The notes: generated by a model from the letters alone, not told the origin. A DNA stretch of 64,000 nucleotides from Streptomyces rubrogriseus (GCF_027947575.1 NZ_CP116256.1:4402001-4466000); one strand, 5' to 3'; shown: positions 34,969 through 44,799, counted from the first letter of the stretch. Numbers and translations are program-made.

Positions 34969-37866
34969 GTGAGCAGCACGGGGTGGCAGCGTTGGGGGAT
35001 GGGAGTTGTTGAGGATGCCCGGTATGACGGTGTTGACCGTCGTCCGTGGGGGAAGTTCGACCGCACGACGCTGAGGGTGTACTCGCTGCTGTTCCACCTG
35101 ATCGATGTGGGGGCGGTGGCCGGGGTGCTGTGGGACCGGTTCCTGACCCCGAGCCAGCACCGGGTCATCAGCGCAGGGCTCAACATGCCGCAGGAGCAGG
35201 CGCGTTCGGTGGTGTGTTTCCTGGCTGCCATGCACGACAACGGGAAGCTGATCCCGTATTTCCAGGCTCTCGAGCCTGCGGCGTATGTGCGGCTGGGGGA
35301 GGACCTGTTGGCGGACACGGGCCCGGTGGTGCATGTGCCGCACGCGCGTGCGTCGATGCATGTGGGGCTGCAACTGCTGAGCGAACTGGGATTCGCCGTT
35401 GGCGGTAACGACAGTCCCGCTGTTCGTGCTGCGCAGTGTCTGGGCGGGCATCATGGCCGGTTCCTGCAACTCGACGTGGACGGGGCGGCGTCCGCCCAGC
35501 GGGTGGAGGCCACGTTGGGCGGGCCCGCGTGGCAGGATCTGCGTCGCCGCTACGCCCGGCTGCTGTGGCACCTGTTCGGCGTCGATGAGGCTTCGGAGCG
35601 GCTGTCGGTGGAGGCGGCCGTGCTGATCACGGGGCTGACGATGGTCGCGGACCGGGTTGCGAGTCAGCGCCGGTACTGGGTGCCCAACGCGGACACGCCG
35701 TCCTTCGGCGCCGCCGAGCACCACAGCCGCGCCCGTCGGCAGGCAGAGGAGGAAGTCGAGCGGCTCGGCCTTACCCGCTTCGCATTGGACCGGATCCCGT
35801 TCACCACCGCGCACCCGGGACTGGAGGAACCGAACGCTCTGCAGCGTTCCGTGATGGAGGAATTGCCGCGCCTGGTCGCCGAGCGGGGGAGCGGCATCGC
35901 GGTCGTCACGGACGCGATGGGCACGGGCAAGAGCGTGGCCGCGCTGGAGATGGCGCGGATCTTCAACGAGCACTGCGGTACCCAGGGGCTGATGTGGCTG
36001 CTGCCGGCGACGGCCGCCGCCGATCAGGCCTACGAGGTCCTGGACCGCTATGTGCGCGCCCACCAGCCCGGGTACGCGCCGGTGACGCTGGTGCACCACC
36101 ACAGCGACCTCAACGAGGCATACACCGGCCGGATCCTGTCCCCGGCCGACGCCACCGTCGTGGACGGGCCGCCCGACGACCCGTTCACCGACGACCAGGA
36201 CGACTCCTTTGCCGACGACGAAACCGAGTACGGTCCGGGCGCCGCGGGGCCCGACCGGTGGCTGCGTGGCAGGGACAACGCACTGTTGGCCCAGTACACC
36301 GTCTCCACCACTGACCAGGCACAGATGGCAGTCCTGCCCGTCCGCCACAGTGCGCTGCGCATGCTGGCTCTGTCGGGCAAGACCGTTGTGGTCGACGAAG
36401 CCCACGCGCTGGACCCGTTCAGCCAGCTCCAGCTGCTGCGCCTGCTGCAGTGGCTGGGAGCCCTGAACTGCCCGGTCGTCCTGCTGTCGGCGACGATGCC
36501 CGCATCGACCGCCACCGACCTGGTGCGGGCCTACCTGTGGGGCGCTGGCCGTACTGGTCTGCACGGTGCCTCGTTCGCCCCCGGCTATCCCAGGTGGCTG
36601 TTCGCGGATGCGGCGACCGCCGTCGTCCACCGCATGCCCGAGCAGGCCCAGGACGAGCAACGGGCCGTCCAACGCAGGAGCGCACGCATCCACGTCCGCC
36701 CGGTCACCTACCGGCCCCTGGGGCCGGCCGGCCGTACGGTCGAAGCGGGGGAGCGCCTTGCGGTGGTCGCCGACGTGCTCCAGCGGGTCATCCGCCACAG
36801 CGGGTGCGCGGCCGTGGTGTGCGCGACGGTCGGCGACGCGCAGGACACCTACCAGTACCTGCGCCGCATCTGGAGCGGCGCGCCTGACGACCTGGTCCTC
36901 GTCCATGCCCGGGTGAGGGGGCGGCGACGGCAGAGCACACTGGGAGACCTCCGCCACCGGCTGGGTCCGACGGGCCCGCGCCCGGCCCGGCGCGTCTTCG
37001 TCACCACCAGTCTCCTCGACGTGAGTCTGGACATCGACGTCGACCTGATGGTCAGCGACCTCGCCTCTGTGGCACGCCTGCTGCAGCGCATGGGCCGTCT
37101 GGGCCGCTTCACACGCCTGTGGACCGGACAGGGGCGTCGGCCCGTCTGGTGGGACGGGGAGAACAGTCCGACGCTGACGGTGCTGCACCCGGTCAACTCC
37201 CGTGGCGCGACCGCCCTGCCGCCCGGCTGGGACACGGTCGAGCCCGCTGTCGCCCTCCATGAAACCGCCCGGCTCCTGCCGGCCCTGGAGAAACAACCGC
37301 TCGTCGTCCCCGACGACGTCCAGGCTCTCGTCGAACAGGTCCACGGTGTCACCTCCGGGTTCGCAGCCCAGACGACGCGCCTGCAGCAGATGGCCGCCGC
37401 CCACCAGGCCCGCACCAGCCGCCAGGAGCAGCTCAGCGCAGTCCACCTGGTACCCCCGCCCAAACGGGTCTCTTCCCTGGCCGACCTGCACCGCCAGCAC
37501 CTCACCACCGCCCAGGCCGCAACCAGGCCCGGTGTCCTGCCCCGCCGGCTGCTGCCCTGTTACCGAAGTGCCGACGGCACGCTGACGCTCGACGCAGCAG
37601 GCCTGCTGCCGCTCCCGGACCAGGAACACCTCGGCCCGCGCCACCTGCGCAGCGTCCTCGAACACTCACTGCCCGTCCCGGCCGCCTGGGTCGCCCGCGC
37701 TTCCGCCCCGCACCAGCCGCCCGCCAGCTGGAAGCAGCACCCCCTGCTCGCCGACATCGTGCTGCTGCCCACCGACTCCGTAACCCGTGAGAGTGAACAT
37801 CATTTCGGCCAGCACTGGCTCCGCATGGACGAAGAACTCGGCCTCCAACACCGCAAACAGCAGTAA
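34969..37866 (+). CDS. cas3: Cas3 helicase-nuclease, type I-E
   Basis: A 965-residue Cas3 in HD-then-helicase order. The HD nuclease shows SLLFHLIDVGAVAG (His43), AAMHDNGKLIPYFQ (His89, Asp90), CLGGHHGRF (His161-162) and MVADRVAS (Asp228). The SF2 helicase shows Walker A DAMGTGKSVAALEMA (about 315-329), VVVDEAHALDPFS (DEAH), VVLLSATMPAS (SAT) and LLQRMGRLGRF (motif VI). All key residues seem present, so it should be able to unwind and cut target DNA recruited by Cascade. The GTG start at 34969 or an ATG at 34999 are both possible. cas8e follows after a 334-bp gap with its own possible promoter. Known CRISPR-associated transposons normally lack Cas3. Confidence 0.93.
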   Translation: MSSTGWQRWGMGVVEDARYDGVDRRPWGKFDRTTLRVYSLLFHLIDVGAVAGVLWDRFLTPSQHRVISAGLNMPQEQARSVVCFLAAMHDNGKLIPYFQALEPAAYVRLGEDLLADTGPVVHVPHARASMHVGLQLLSELGFAVGGNDSPAVRAAQCLGGHHGRFLQLDVDGAASAQRVEATLGGPAWQDLRRRYARLLWHLFGVDEASERLSVEAAVLITGLTMVADRVASQRRYWVPNADTPSFGAAEHHSRARRQAEEEVERLGLTRFALDRIPFTTAHPGLEEPNALQRSVMEELPRLVAERGSGIAVVTDAMGTGKSVAALEMARIFNEHCGTQGLMWLLPATAAADQAYEVLDRYVRAHQPGYAPVTLVHHHSDLNEAYTGRILSPADATVVDGPPDDPFTDDQDDSFADDETEYGPGAAGPDRWLRGRDNALLAQYTVSTTDQAQMAVLPVRHSALRMLALSGKTVVVDEAHALDPFSQLQLLRLLQWLGALNCPVVLLSATMPASTATDLVRAYLWGAGRTGLHGASFAPGYPRWLFADAATAVVHRMPEQAQDEQRAVQRRSARIHVRPVTYRPLGPAGRTVEAGERLAVVADVLQRVIRHSGCAAVVCATVGDAQDTYQYLRRIWSGAPDDLVLVHARVRGRRRQSTLGDLRHRLGPTGPRPARRVFVTTSLLDVSLDIDVDLMVSDLASVARLLQRMGRLGRFTRLWTGQGRRPVWWDGENSPTLTVLHPVNSRGATALPPGWDTVEPAVALHETARLLPALEKQPLVVPDDVQALVEQVHGVTSGFAAQTTRLQQMAAAHQARTSRQEQLSAVHLVPPPKRVSSLADLHRQHLTTAQAATRPGVLPRRLLPCYRSADGTLTLDAAGLLPLPDQEHLGPRHLRSVLEHSLPVPAAWVARASAPHQPPASWKQHPLLADIVLLPTDSVTRESEHHFGQHWLRMDEELGLQHRKQQ

Positions 37867-38200
37867 TCACGATGCGTGAAGCCCAGAGCCAAAAGCATTA
37901 CGCCATTACTTGATCGTCGGACTTTCTCACTGGTCGTGAGAGACGGCAGCGGCATGGTTCGCTGTACCCGCGACCCCGTCGAACCCTCGACCGCACCTCG
38001 CACATCCTTCCCCTCGCCCCACAAGGGCGCGGTGACGACCCCTTGCCCAGCCGTGCCTACGCGCGGCACGTGCAGCTGCCGCATGCCCGAGCCAGACCCA
38101 GCCACCGGCCCAAGGGAACACCACCCTGGCCCCGGGCGCACCCCATCGCCCAAGCCCTCACCGCACCTTCCGCTTCTGCCCCCATTCGAAAGACACGCTC
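37867..38200. other. Gap between cas3 and cas8e
   Basis: A 334-bp region without a supported gene. A small stem (TCTCAC ... GTGAGA, 37925-37941) lies near the cas3 end and the first 70 bp are relatively AT-rich. It could hold a terminator for cas3 and a separate promoter for the Cascade-transposase operon. Confidence 0.45.
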
Positions 38201-39757
38201 TTGTCTGCGTTACCCCCGCCCACCACCTCGTTCAGCGCGGCCGACCACCCCTGGATCGACGTCCGCACCGGCGGCCAGTACGACCAAGTGGGCCTGCGAT
38301 CCCTGTTCCTGGACGCCCACCGCATCGACGACCTCGCCCTGCCCCAACCACCGGCCGCGTCAGCACTCCTGCGGATCGCGGCCGCCATCACGGCCCGCAT
38401 CACCGGCCTCGACGACCCCGAACTCACCGCCTCCCAGTGGAATGCGCTGCGCCGCAGCCGCCTGACCGAGGGCCGCTTCGACCCGGACGCCGTCCACACC
38501 TACTTCGACCAGCACGGCTGGGACGTCTTCGATCCCGTGAGGCCCTGGCTGCAGACCCCCTCACTGCGCACCGAGTGTGACCACAGCACCGGCATCAACG
38601 CCTTCGTGCCAGGGCGGCCCGCCGGCCGCAACTTTGCCTGGTTCAGCCCGCACGGCCACCACACCGCCGAGCCCGTTCCCACCGCCGAAGCCCTGCAGAT
38701 CCTGCTCATCCACCACTACTACGGGCGTTCCGGCACCGGCACAACCCGCACCCCCCTGGACGGTGTCACCAGCCGGCAGCAGACCAGCGGCCCCTTGCGG
38801 TCCAGCGTGTCCTTCCACCCGCTGGGCCGCACCCTGCATGAGACGCTCCTGGCCGGTGTGCCCGCCTTCACCGGCGACGACCAGCCGCCAGGCGCGGACA
38901 CCTGCCCCTGGGAAGAATCCACGCCACCCGGCCCGCAGACCACGTTGCACGGTCCGGTGACCTGGCCCGGCCGGCAACTGACGGGACTGAGCCGGCACGC
39001 GATCCTCCTCGTGCCCGGCGACGACGGCACCACCGTCACCGACGCCTACCTCACCTGGGCCACCCAGGAAGACAAGCCGATCACCACCGACCCCTACCTC
39101 GCCTACCGCATCACCCCCGAAACCAAGAAGGTCGACCAGCGCCGCATCATCCACCGCGCCGCCGCGTCCCGCGCATGGTGGCGTGACCTGGAAACCCTGC
39201 TCCTGGCCCCGGACGAACACGGCACACAGCTCCGGCCGGCCATCTTCGACACTCTCAACGACCTCCCCGAACCCCTGCGACGCAGCCTGCGGATCCGCGT
39301 CCACGGATTCGACCAGGACGGCCAGGCCGTAGACCTCCAGTGGTACACCGCCATCACGCCGCCCCTGCTGAACTGGACACAGGAACACGACCCGGCCAAG
39401 GCCCAGCGCATCGCCGAGTGCTGCCGGGAAGCCGAACAGGCCGCACGGCGACTGCAGACCGTCGCCAAAAAGGCATGGGACACCGCCATGCGCAGCCGCA
39501 GCCGCCGCCGCACCGCACCGCCCCCCTGGGTGAACAAGTCACTGACCCGCTACTGGCCGAAGGCCGAGACGGTGTTCTGGCGACTGCTGGAAGAACCCGA
39601 CACACCAGCCCCCACGGCGTTCGCGGCCGCGGCCACCGCCGCCCTGCGCGAGACCACCGAAGCCGCCCGGACCCGCCAGACCTCCGCGGCCCGCGCCGTC
39701 GCCCACGCCGTCCAAGAGCTCTACCGCCGGTCCGCCACACCCCGGAAAGCCGCCTGA
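38201..39757 (+). CDS. cas8e: Cas8e (Cse1/CasA), large subunit of type I-E Cascade
   Basis: A 518-residue protein with the I-E large-subunit order: an N-terminal HPWIDVRTGGQYDQVGLRSLFLDAHRI (about 16-42), DCFDPVRPWLQTPSL-like VFDPVRPWLQTP (about 109-120), HGHHTAEPVPTAEALQILLIHHYYGRSGTGTTRT (about 150-185), RTLHETLLAGVP, and a C-terminal four-helix region (about 380-510). Cas8e recognises the PAM and recruits Cas3. It starts at a TTG (38201), which may reduce translation. Its stop overlaps the next start (TGATG). It opens the compact cas8e-cas11-cas7-cas5-cas6e-tnsB-tnsC-like operon. Confidence 0.9.
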   Translation: MSALPPPTTSFSAADHPWIDVRTGGQYDQVGLRSLFLDAHRIDDLALPQPPAASALLRIAAAITARITGLDDPELTASQWNALRRSRLTEGRFDPDAVHTYFDQHGWDVFDPVRPWLQTPSLRTECDHSTGINAFVPGRPAGRNFAWFSPHGHHTAEPVPTAEALQILLIHHYYGRSGTGTTRTPLDGVTSRQQTSGPLRSSVSFHPLGRTLHETLLAGVPAFTGDDQPPGADTCPWEESTPPGPQTTLHGPVTWPGRQLTGLSRHAILLVPGDDGTTVTDAYLTWATQEDKPITTDPYLAYRITPETKKVDQRRIIHRAAASRAWWRDLETLLLAPDEHGTQLRPAIFDTLNDLPEPLRRSLRIRVHGFDQDGQAVDLQWYTAITPPLLNWTQEHDPAKAQRIAECCREAEQAARRLQTVAKKAWDTAMRSRSRRRTAPPPWVNKSLTRYWPKAETVFWRLLEEPDTPAPTAFAAAATAALRETTEAARTRQTSAARAVAHAVQELYRRSATPRKAA

Positions 39758-40392
39758 TGTCCACCGCAGCCGAACACCGCGCCTCCTGCGACGCGTTCGT
39801 CGCCCACATCCACCTCCTGTGCGCCGAACCCGGCGTCCGGGTCCGCCTCAGCCGGGGGAGAGGCCGACCCGTAGAGGAATGCGCCCCCATGGACCGCTAC
39901 CTGGCCCGGCGCACCGCGCACCGCCAAGGACGCCGCGCCTACTACACCGTCGCGAGCCTCATCGCGATGGCCGGACCCCAGTCCCACACCCCGGGCGTCC
40001 GCCCCGACCACGACGCCGGCCTCCTCAACCCCGAGGACGGCCCGGACGGGCTGCTCGTCGCCCCCGTCGAACCCGCCCCACCACCAAAGCCGGACCCGGC
40101 CGCCTGGTACGCCCGGCCGAACCTCGGTGCCACCCTCGCCACCGCCGTACGCCGAGCGGGCCACCAGGCTGAGCGCACCGAGAGCCTTCTCCACGTCCTG
40201 ACCCGCCTCAGCGACGACCAACTCCACCGCCGGCTGCCCGCACCCGTCACACGGCTGCTGCAGGACGGCATCACCCCCGACTGGGCAGTCCTCCTGAACG
40301 ACCTGGTGCAGCGCCCCTACCGCCGTGACAAGGTCGGACTGCGCTGGCGCGACGCCTTCTACCTCGCCACTCCCGAACCCCGGCGCATCTGA
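39757..40392 (+). CDS. cse2: Cas11e (Cse2/CasB), small subunit of Cascade
   Basis: 211 residues from an ATG overlapping the cas8e stop. Helical, with LARRTAHRQGRRAYYTVASLIAMAG (about 49-73) and, after a Pro-rich insert, NLGATLATAVRRAGHQAERTESLLHVLTRLSDDQLHRRLPAPVTRLLQDG (about 123-172). The C-terminal end DWAVLLNDLVQRPYRRDKVGLRWRDAFYLA is the typical Cse2 signature. It forms the belly of Cascade and holds the non-target strand. Confidence 0.9.
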   Translation: MSTAAEHRASCDAFVAHIHLLCAEPGVRVRLSRGRGRPVEECAPMDRYLARRTAHRQGRRAYYTVASLIAMAGPQSHTPGVRPDHDAGLLNPEDGPDGLLVAPVEPAPPPKPDPAAWYARPNLGATLATAVRRAGHQAERTESLLHVLTRLSDDQLHRRLPAPVTRLLQDGITPDWAVLLNDLVQRPYRRDKVGLRWRDAFYLATPEPRRI

Positions 40393-40601
40393 AGCACGCA
40401 GAGGCGGCAGCCGGCTCCGGCCAGCCCCTGCAGGACCTGCCGACGTCCCCGGCGCCCGCCAAACCCCGCACCATGCCACGGCGCACGACTGGCCGGCCAC
40501 CAGTACAGTGCCGGCCCCCCTCGTCCCTCTTGTTCCGGCAGCCCCGTCCCGTGGGCTGCATCAGCGGCATGCCCGCCGCCTCACCGCGAAAGAGCCCCTT
40601 C

Positions 40602-41765
40602 ATGCACACCCCCGCACGCTTCCTCGACCTGCACATCCTGCAGCCCGTGACCGCGGCGAACCTGAACCGCGACTCCGACGGCGACCCCAAGACCATCCTC
40701 TTCGGGAACACGACCCGGGCCTTCGTCTCCCCTCAGGCGTGGAAGCGGCCCATCCGCCTCAACGTCGAGCAGGACCTGGGCGAGCACGCCGCCCGCACCC
40801 GCATGGTGCCGCCCCTCGTCGCCCGGAAACTGCAGGAAGCCCAGTGGCCCGAGGACCTCGCCGCGTTCGCGGCGGCCCAGATCGTCCACTCGGCCAAGGA
40901 CAAGGGCCTGCAGCACAACGACCAGGAGGGCTACCGCACCCAGGCCATGCTCTACCTCCCCAAGGACGTCATCGACGACCTCGTCGCCCTGTGCGAAAAG
41001 CACCGCACCGACCTGGAAGAAGCACTCGCCGCCCACAGGCCCAAGAAGCAGATCGCACCGGTCCTGCCCGCCAAAGACCTCGCCGCGCACCTGACCCGCC
41101 GCACCGCGAGCATCAACCTGTTCGGACGGATGCTCGCCGAAATCCCCGCCGGCCACGTCGAAGCAGCCGTGCAGATGGCCCCCGCCTTCTCCGTGCACCA
41201 AAGCGACCCGCAGCCCGACTTCTTCACCGCAGTGGAAGACCTCCCCCAGGACGGGGACTCCGGCAGCGCCCACCTCCAGACCGCGTTCCTGACCACCAGC
41301 CTTTTCTACCGTTTCGCCACCATCAACATCACCGACCTCCACCGCAATCTCGGCCCCAGCGCCACCGCCGGCACGGTCAAGGATCTCGTCGAACTCTTCG
41401 TCCAGCACTTCATCCTCAGCATGCCCAGCGGCAAGAAGACCGCCACCGCACCGCACACCGTGCCCGACCTCGTCCACTACGCTGTCCGCGACCGCCGCTC
41501 CGTCTCCTACGGCGCCGCCTTCGAACAGCCCGTCACCGCCCCCGCCCACGGCGGCTACACCGCCCCCGCCCGCCAGGCGCTCGCCGACTACGCCGCCACC
41601 ATGAGCCGCCTGCTCGGCACCCGCCACCTCGTCGCCCACGGACACACCGGCACCCAGGCCAAGCCCGTCAAGGACCTTGGCTCCCGCCACACGTCCTTCG
41701 ACGCCCTCGCCGCCGCCTGCGCCGCCGCCGCGACCGCCGATCTCACCCCCACGGGCCGGCCGTGA
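40602..41765 (+). CDS. cas7e: Cas7e (Cse4/CasC), backbone subunit of Cascade
   Basis: 387 residues from the ATG at 40602. The start is FLDLHILQPVTAANLNRDSDGDPKTILFGNTTRAFVSPQAWKRPIR in the family order, followed by ASINLFGRMLAE (about 155-166), AVQMAPAFSVHQSDPQPDFFTAVED and SLFYRFATINITDLHRNLG. These are the conserved crRNA-binding elements of I-E Cas7. Six copies would form the backbone along the crRNA. The frame is open further upstream to 40473, but the conserved MHTPARFLDLH start is clear. The 209-bp stretch before it holds no other gene. Its stop overlaps cas5e (GTGA). Confidence 0.93.
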   Translation: MHTPARFLDLHILQPVTAANLNRDSDGDPKTILFGNTTRAFVSPQAWKRPIRLNVEQDLGEHAARTRMVPPLVARKLQEAQWPEDLAAFAAAQIVHSAKDKGLQHNDQEGYRTQAMLYLPKDVIDDLVALCEKHRTDLEEALAAHRPKKQIAPVLPAKDLAAHLTRRTASINLFGRMLAEIPAGHVEAAVQMAPAFSVHQSDPQPDFFTAVEDLPQDGDSGSAHLQTAFLTTSLFYRFATINITDLHRNLGPSATAGTVKDLVELFVQHFILSMPSGKKTATAPHTVPDLVHYAVRDRRSVSYGAAFEQPVTAPAHGGYTAPARQALADYAATMSRLLGTRHLVAHGHTGTQAKPVKDLGSRHTSFDALAAACAAAATADLTPTGRP

Positions 41766-42571
41766 CCGGCCTCGTCCTGCGCCTGGCAGGCCTGCTGCAG
41801 TCCTCCGGCGAACGCGGGGTCTTCCACTACCGCGACACCTGCGCCTTCCCCACCCGCTCCTCACTCATCGGCATGTTCGCCGCCGCGCAGGGCCGCCCCC
41901 GCGAACACGCCCTCGACCCCTACCCCCACCTGAAGACACCCGGTGACACCACCGCCCCGAGCCACCGCGACCTGACCCTCAGCCTCCGCATCGACCAGCC
42001 CGGCACCCGCTACCGCGACTTTCACACCGTCGGCGGCGGCCGCCCCCGCGAGCAGGGCCTTCACACCGGCGAAGGCGCCCGGCGAAAGGTGGCCGCCGCC
42101 ACCCTCGTCTCCCACCGCGACTACCTCACCGACGCCGTCTTCACCGTCGCCGTCACCGGGCCCGCCCTCCTCATCGGCCACATCGCCGAAACCCTGGAGC
42201 GGCCCCGCTTCGGACTGTTCCTCGGCCGCCGAGCCTGCCTGCCCGACGAACCCCTCGTCCTCAACCCAGACAGCCCCGACCCCGTCGAGGAACTGCTCAC
42301 CCGCGTCCCGCTGACCCGCAGCCGCCCGCCCGGCCCCGCCGACACCCACCTGCCCACCACCTTCGTCTGGGAACACCCGCCCCCCGGCACCGACCCCGCC
42401 ACACCGCCCGACCGGGAAAGCACCAGCGAACCCGTCAACCTCACCCGCCATGCCCGGCGCCACCTGCCGCGCCCCTTGTGGATGACCACCGAAGCTCTGC
42501 CCGCTCACCTCTACACAGGCCCCAGGCCCCTCGACGCCCTCACCACGTATATGCACGGAGCACCCGCGTGA
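41762..42571 (+). CDS. cas5e: Cas5e (CasD), crRNA 5'-handle binding subunit
   Basis: 269 residues from a GTG overlapping the cas7e stop. The N-terminal LVLRLAGLLQSSGERGVFHYRDTCAFPTRSSLIGMFAAAQGR and the central GTRYRDFHTVGGGR, VSHRDYLTDAVFTVAV and LERPRFGLFLGRRACLPDEP are diagnostic of I-E Cas5. It caps the crRNA 5' end and contacts Cas7 and Cas8e. The stop overlaps the cas6e start by 4 bp (GTGA). No defects are seen. Confidence 0.93.
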   Translation: MTGLVLRLAGLLQSSGERGVFHYRDTCAFPTRSSLIGMFAAAQGRPREHALDPYPHLKTPGDTTAPSHRDLTLSLRIDQPGTRYRDFHTVGGGRPREQGLHTGEGARRKVAAATLVSHRDYLTDAVFTVAVTGPALLIGHIAETLERPRFGLFLGRRACLPDEPLVLNPDSPDPVEELLTRVPLTRSRPPGPADTHLPTTFVWEHPPPGTDPATPPDRESTSEPVNLTRHARRHLPRPLWMTTEALPAHLYTGPRPLDALTTYMHGAPA

Positions 42572-43211
42572 CCAGCCTCTCCCGCCTCATCCTCGACCCC
42601 GGCCATCCAGCGGTCAGAGCAGACCTTGCCGACGTCGACAGCCTCCACAAGACCCTGATGCGTCTGGTCTCCGACCACGCCGGTCCCACCCCCCGGGCCA
42701 GGGCCGGCCTCCTGTTCCGCACCGAACCCGGACCCGATCCCGTCCTCCTCGTCCAGACTGCCAACCCGCCCGACCTCACCGCCCTGCCCGCCCACTACGG
42801 CACCGGCCGCACCCTCGACCTCACCCCTCTGCTGAACTCCCTCACCCCCGGCCGCACGGTGCGCTACCGCATCACCGCCGCCCCCACCGTCGCCCGCTCC
42901 GCAGGCAACCCCACCCCCACCCCGTCACCGGAAAGCGCCGCGGCAAGATCACCCACCTCACCGGCGACGACGCCCTCGCCTGGTGGCAGCGCCGCGCCAC
43001 CGCCGCAGGACTCGAACCCGTCACCATCACCTCCCTCCCACGCCCCTTTCCCCGCACCCGCGTGACGCGCTCGGCCCCCTACTTCACGCTCACCCAGTTC
43101 GACGGCCTCGCCCGCATCACCGACACCACCCCCCTCACCGACGCACTGAAGAACGGCATCGGCCGGGCCAAAAGCTACGGAGCCGGCCTCCTCTCCCTCG
43201 CCCCCGCCTGA
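42568..43211 (+). pseudogene. cas6e: Cas6e (CasE) crRNA-processing nuclease with a -1 frameshift
   Basis: The start (GTG 42568, overlapping cas5e) reads LSRLILDPGHPAVRADLADVDSLHKTLMRLV, with the likely catalytic His in SLHKT, and TPRARAGLLFRTEP. Near 42909-42923, in a C-rich run (CCCCACCCCCACCCC), the family sequence moves to the -1 frame and continues VTGKRRGKITHLTGDDALAWWQRRATAAGLEP ... FDGLARITDTTPLTDALKNGIGRAKSYGAGLLSLAPA to 43211. The glycine-rich RNA-binding loop is intact there. The frame as written ends at 43065 without it. A one-base loss, a sequencing error in the C-run or slippage are all possible. If real, crRNA maturation would fail. Confidence 0.85.
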
Positions 43212-43239
43212 CCTGCCCCGACCAGAAGGCACACCCCGG

Positions 43240-44799
43240 ATGCCACACCCGCCCGACCATCAAGCCCTGCGCGCCGCCGCCATCCACCGCCTCTACACCC
43301 TCGAGCAGTCGGAGCGGCTCACCCGCGCCCGGATCGCCGGCGTCGCCGACGCATTCGGCGTCGATCCCCGTACTGTTGACCGCTGGCTCGCCAACGCCCG
43401 AGCCAACAACGGCACCTACCAGCCCCCCAGCCGCACCAGCTTCGTCCTCACCCCGCACATGCTCGACGCGGTGACCCGCTGGCGCGGCAACGCCACCGCC
43501 GCCTGGAAAGAACTACAAGCTGAAGGCCACCCCGTGCCCTCGCTGGCCACCTTCCACCGCGCCACGAACAAAGCCCTCACCCCCGGCATGCGGGCCGGCC
43601 TCCGCGCCGGCGAGAGAGCTCGCCGGCGTTTCGACGTGGCCGGTGAACGTGAACGGCACCACCGCAACTACGCCTGGGAAACCGACCACGTCGAAGCCAG
43701 CGTCAAAGTCCGCGTCGAAGGCCACATCCGCAAACCCTGGATCACCTTCTTCGTCGACTGCGCCACCTCGGCCATCTGCGGCCTCGCCATCAGCCCACAA
43801 CGCCCCAGCCGCGAGGGCGTCCTCGTCGCCATCCGCGACGCCATCCTCATCGACGAACACCAGGGCCCGTTCGGCGGCATCCCCACCTACCTGCGCGTCG
43901 ACGGCGGCAAAGAGTTCCTGTGCGCCACGGTCACCGAAGCCCTCGGCGTCCTGGGAACCGAGATCATCGCCCTGCCGCCCTTCACCCCCGAAGGCAAAGG
44001 CAACGTCGAAGCCGTCAACGGAGCCATCAAGAAGACCCTGTTCGCCGGCATGCCCGGCTACACCCACGCCCCCACCCTCCGCGGCGGCAAACCCGTCGAC
44101 CCCGACCAGCCACTGCTCCACTTCGAAGTGTTCGTCGACCATGTCCTCACCTGGGTCCACCGCTGGAACCACGAGAACACCCTCAAAAGCCTGGACGGCC
44201 GGACTCCCCGCCAGGCCTGGGACGCCGACCCCGCACTCATCGACACCGTCAGGGCCGAAGACCTCCACACCTACACCCTCGAACGCCACGGCAAACCCCT
44301 GACCATCAACAACAGCGGCGTCCGGTGGCGCAAGCGCAACTACATCGCAGACTGGATGCACGGCCGCGTCGGCGAGAAAGTCGACCTGCGCTACCTCCCG
44401 CACCACGATCACCGCGTCGAGCTCTACGACCCCCACACCGGCCGCCACCTCGGCCCCGCCACCATGACCGCACAGGCCACCCCGGAACAGGCCCTCAGCC
44501 TCAAACAAGCCCGGCGCCGCGAAGCCGACCGCCTGCGCGCCCAACTGAAGAAGGCCGAGAAGAACCGCAACGAACGCTACGCAGCCGCAACCCGCCCCTC
44601 ACCACCCGTCCCGCTGGACACGATGCCCGAAGAAGAAGCCCTCGAGTACCTGCGCACCCTCGACGGCTTCACCCCGGCCGCAGAAGCCCTGCCCGACCTC
44701 ATCAAACTGCCCGAACCCGACGCCGCACTGACCCGGCCACTCGACCCCCGCACCACACCGCCATCCACCCCGCCCGCACCACCCGAGGACCAGCCGTGA
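43240..44799 (+). CDS. MuA/TnsB/TniA-like DDE transposase in the cas operon
   Basis: A 519-residue retroviral-integrase-fold transposase. The N-terminus holds a helix-turn-helix (RARIAGVADAFGVDPRTVDRWL, about 29-50) and a second DNA-binding region. The catalytic core has WETDH (Asp149), YLRVDGGKEF (Asp221) and GKGNVEAVNG (Glu257), an exact D,D-35-E spacing. About 345-400 is the Mu-type C-terminal beta-barrel (VRWRKRNYIADWMHGRVGEKVDLRYLP). An acidic, Pro-rich tail of about 90 residues follows, where TnsB-type proteins contact their ATPase. It begins 28 bp after cas6e and overlaps the ATPase gene (GTGA), so it is co-transcribed with Cascade. IS481/IS21-type enzymes are shorter and lack the barrel. 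Confidence 0.88.
   Translation: MPHPPDHQALRAAAIHRLYTLEQSERLTRARIAGVADAFGVDPRTVDRWLANARANNGTYQPPSRTSFVLTPHMLDAVTRWRGNATAAWKELQAEGHPVPSLATFHRATNKALTPGMRAGLRAGERARRRFDVAGERERHHRNYAWETDHVEASVKVRVEGHIRKPWITFFVDCATSAICGLAISPQRPSREGVLVAIRDAILIDEHQGPFGGIPTYLRVDGGKEFLCATVTEALGVLGTEIIALPPFTPEGKGNVEAVNGAIKKTLFAGMPGYTHAPTLRGGKPVDPDQPLLHFEVFVDHVLTWVHRWNHENTLKSLDGRTPRQAWDADPALIDTVRAEDLHTYTLERHGKPLTINNSGVRWRKRNYIADWMHGRVGEKVDLRYLPHHDHRVELYDPHTGRHLGPATMTAQATPEQALSLKQARRREADRLRAQLKKAEKNRNERYAAATRPSPPVPLDTMPEEEALEYLRTLDGFTPAAEALPDLIKLPEPDAALTRPLDPRTTPPSTPPAPPEDQP

Noticed and set aside
34822..37665. A 947-codon open frame on the minus strand across cas3
   Set aside because: It is the antisense of a clear Cas3 with all motifs in order. 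High GC keeps antisense frames open, and the peptide has no recognisable domain.
38561..44544. Long minus-strand frames opposite cas8e, cas7e, cas5e and the transposase
   Set aside because: Each lies exactly opposite a gene with conserved family motifs, and their composition (Gly/Val/Asp-rich or Arg/Pro-rich) is typical of GC-driven shadows.
43240..44799. The transposase as an ordinary IS481 or IS21 element inserted by chance after cas6e
   Set aside because: It has a Mu-type C-terminal barrel and long tail, is 28 bp from cas6e and overlaps a TnsC-like gene. No terminal repeats or target duplication were seen tightly around the pair. Chance insertion is not fully excluded.
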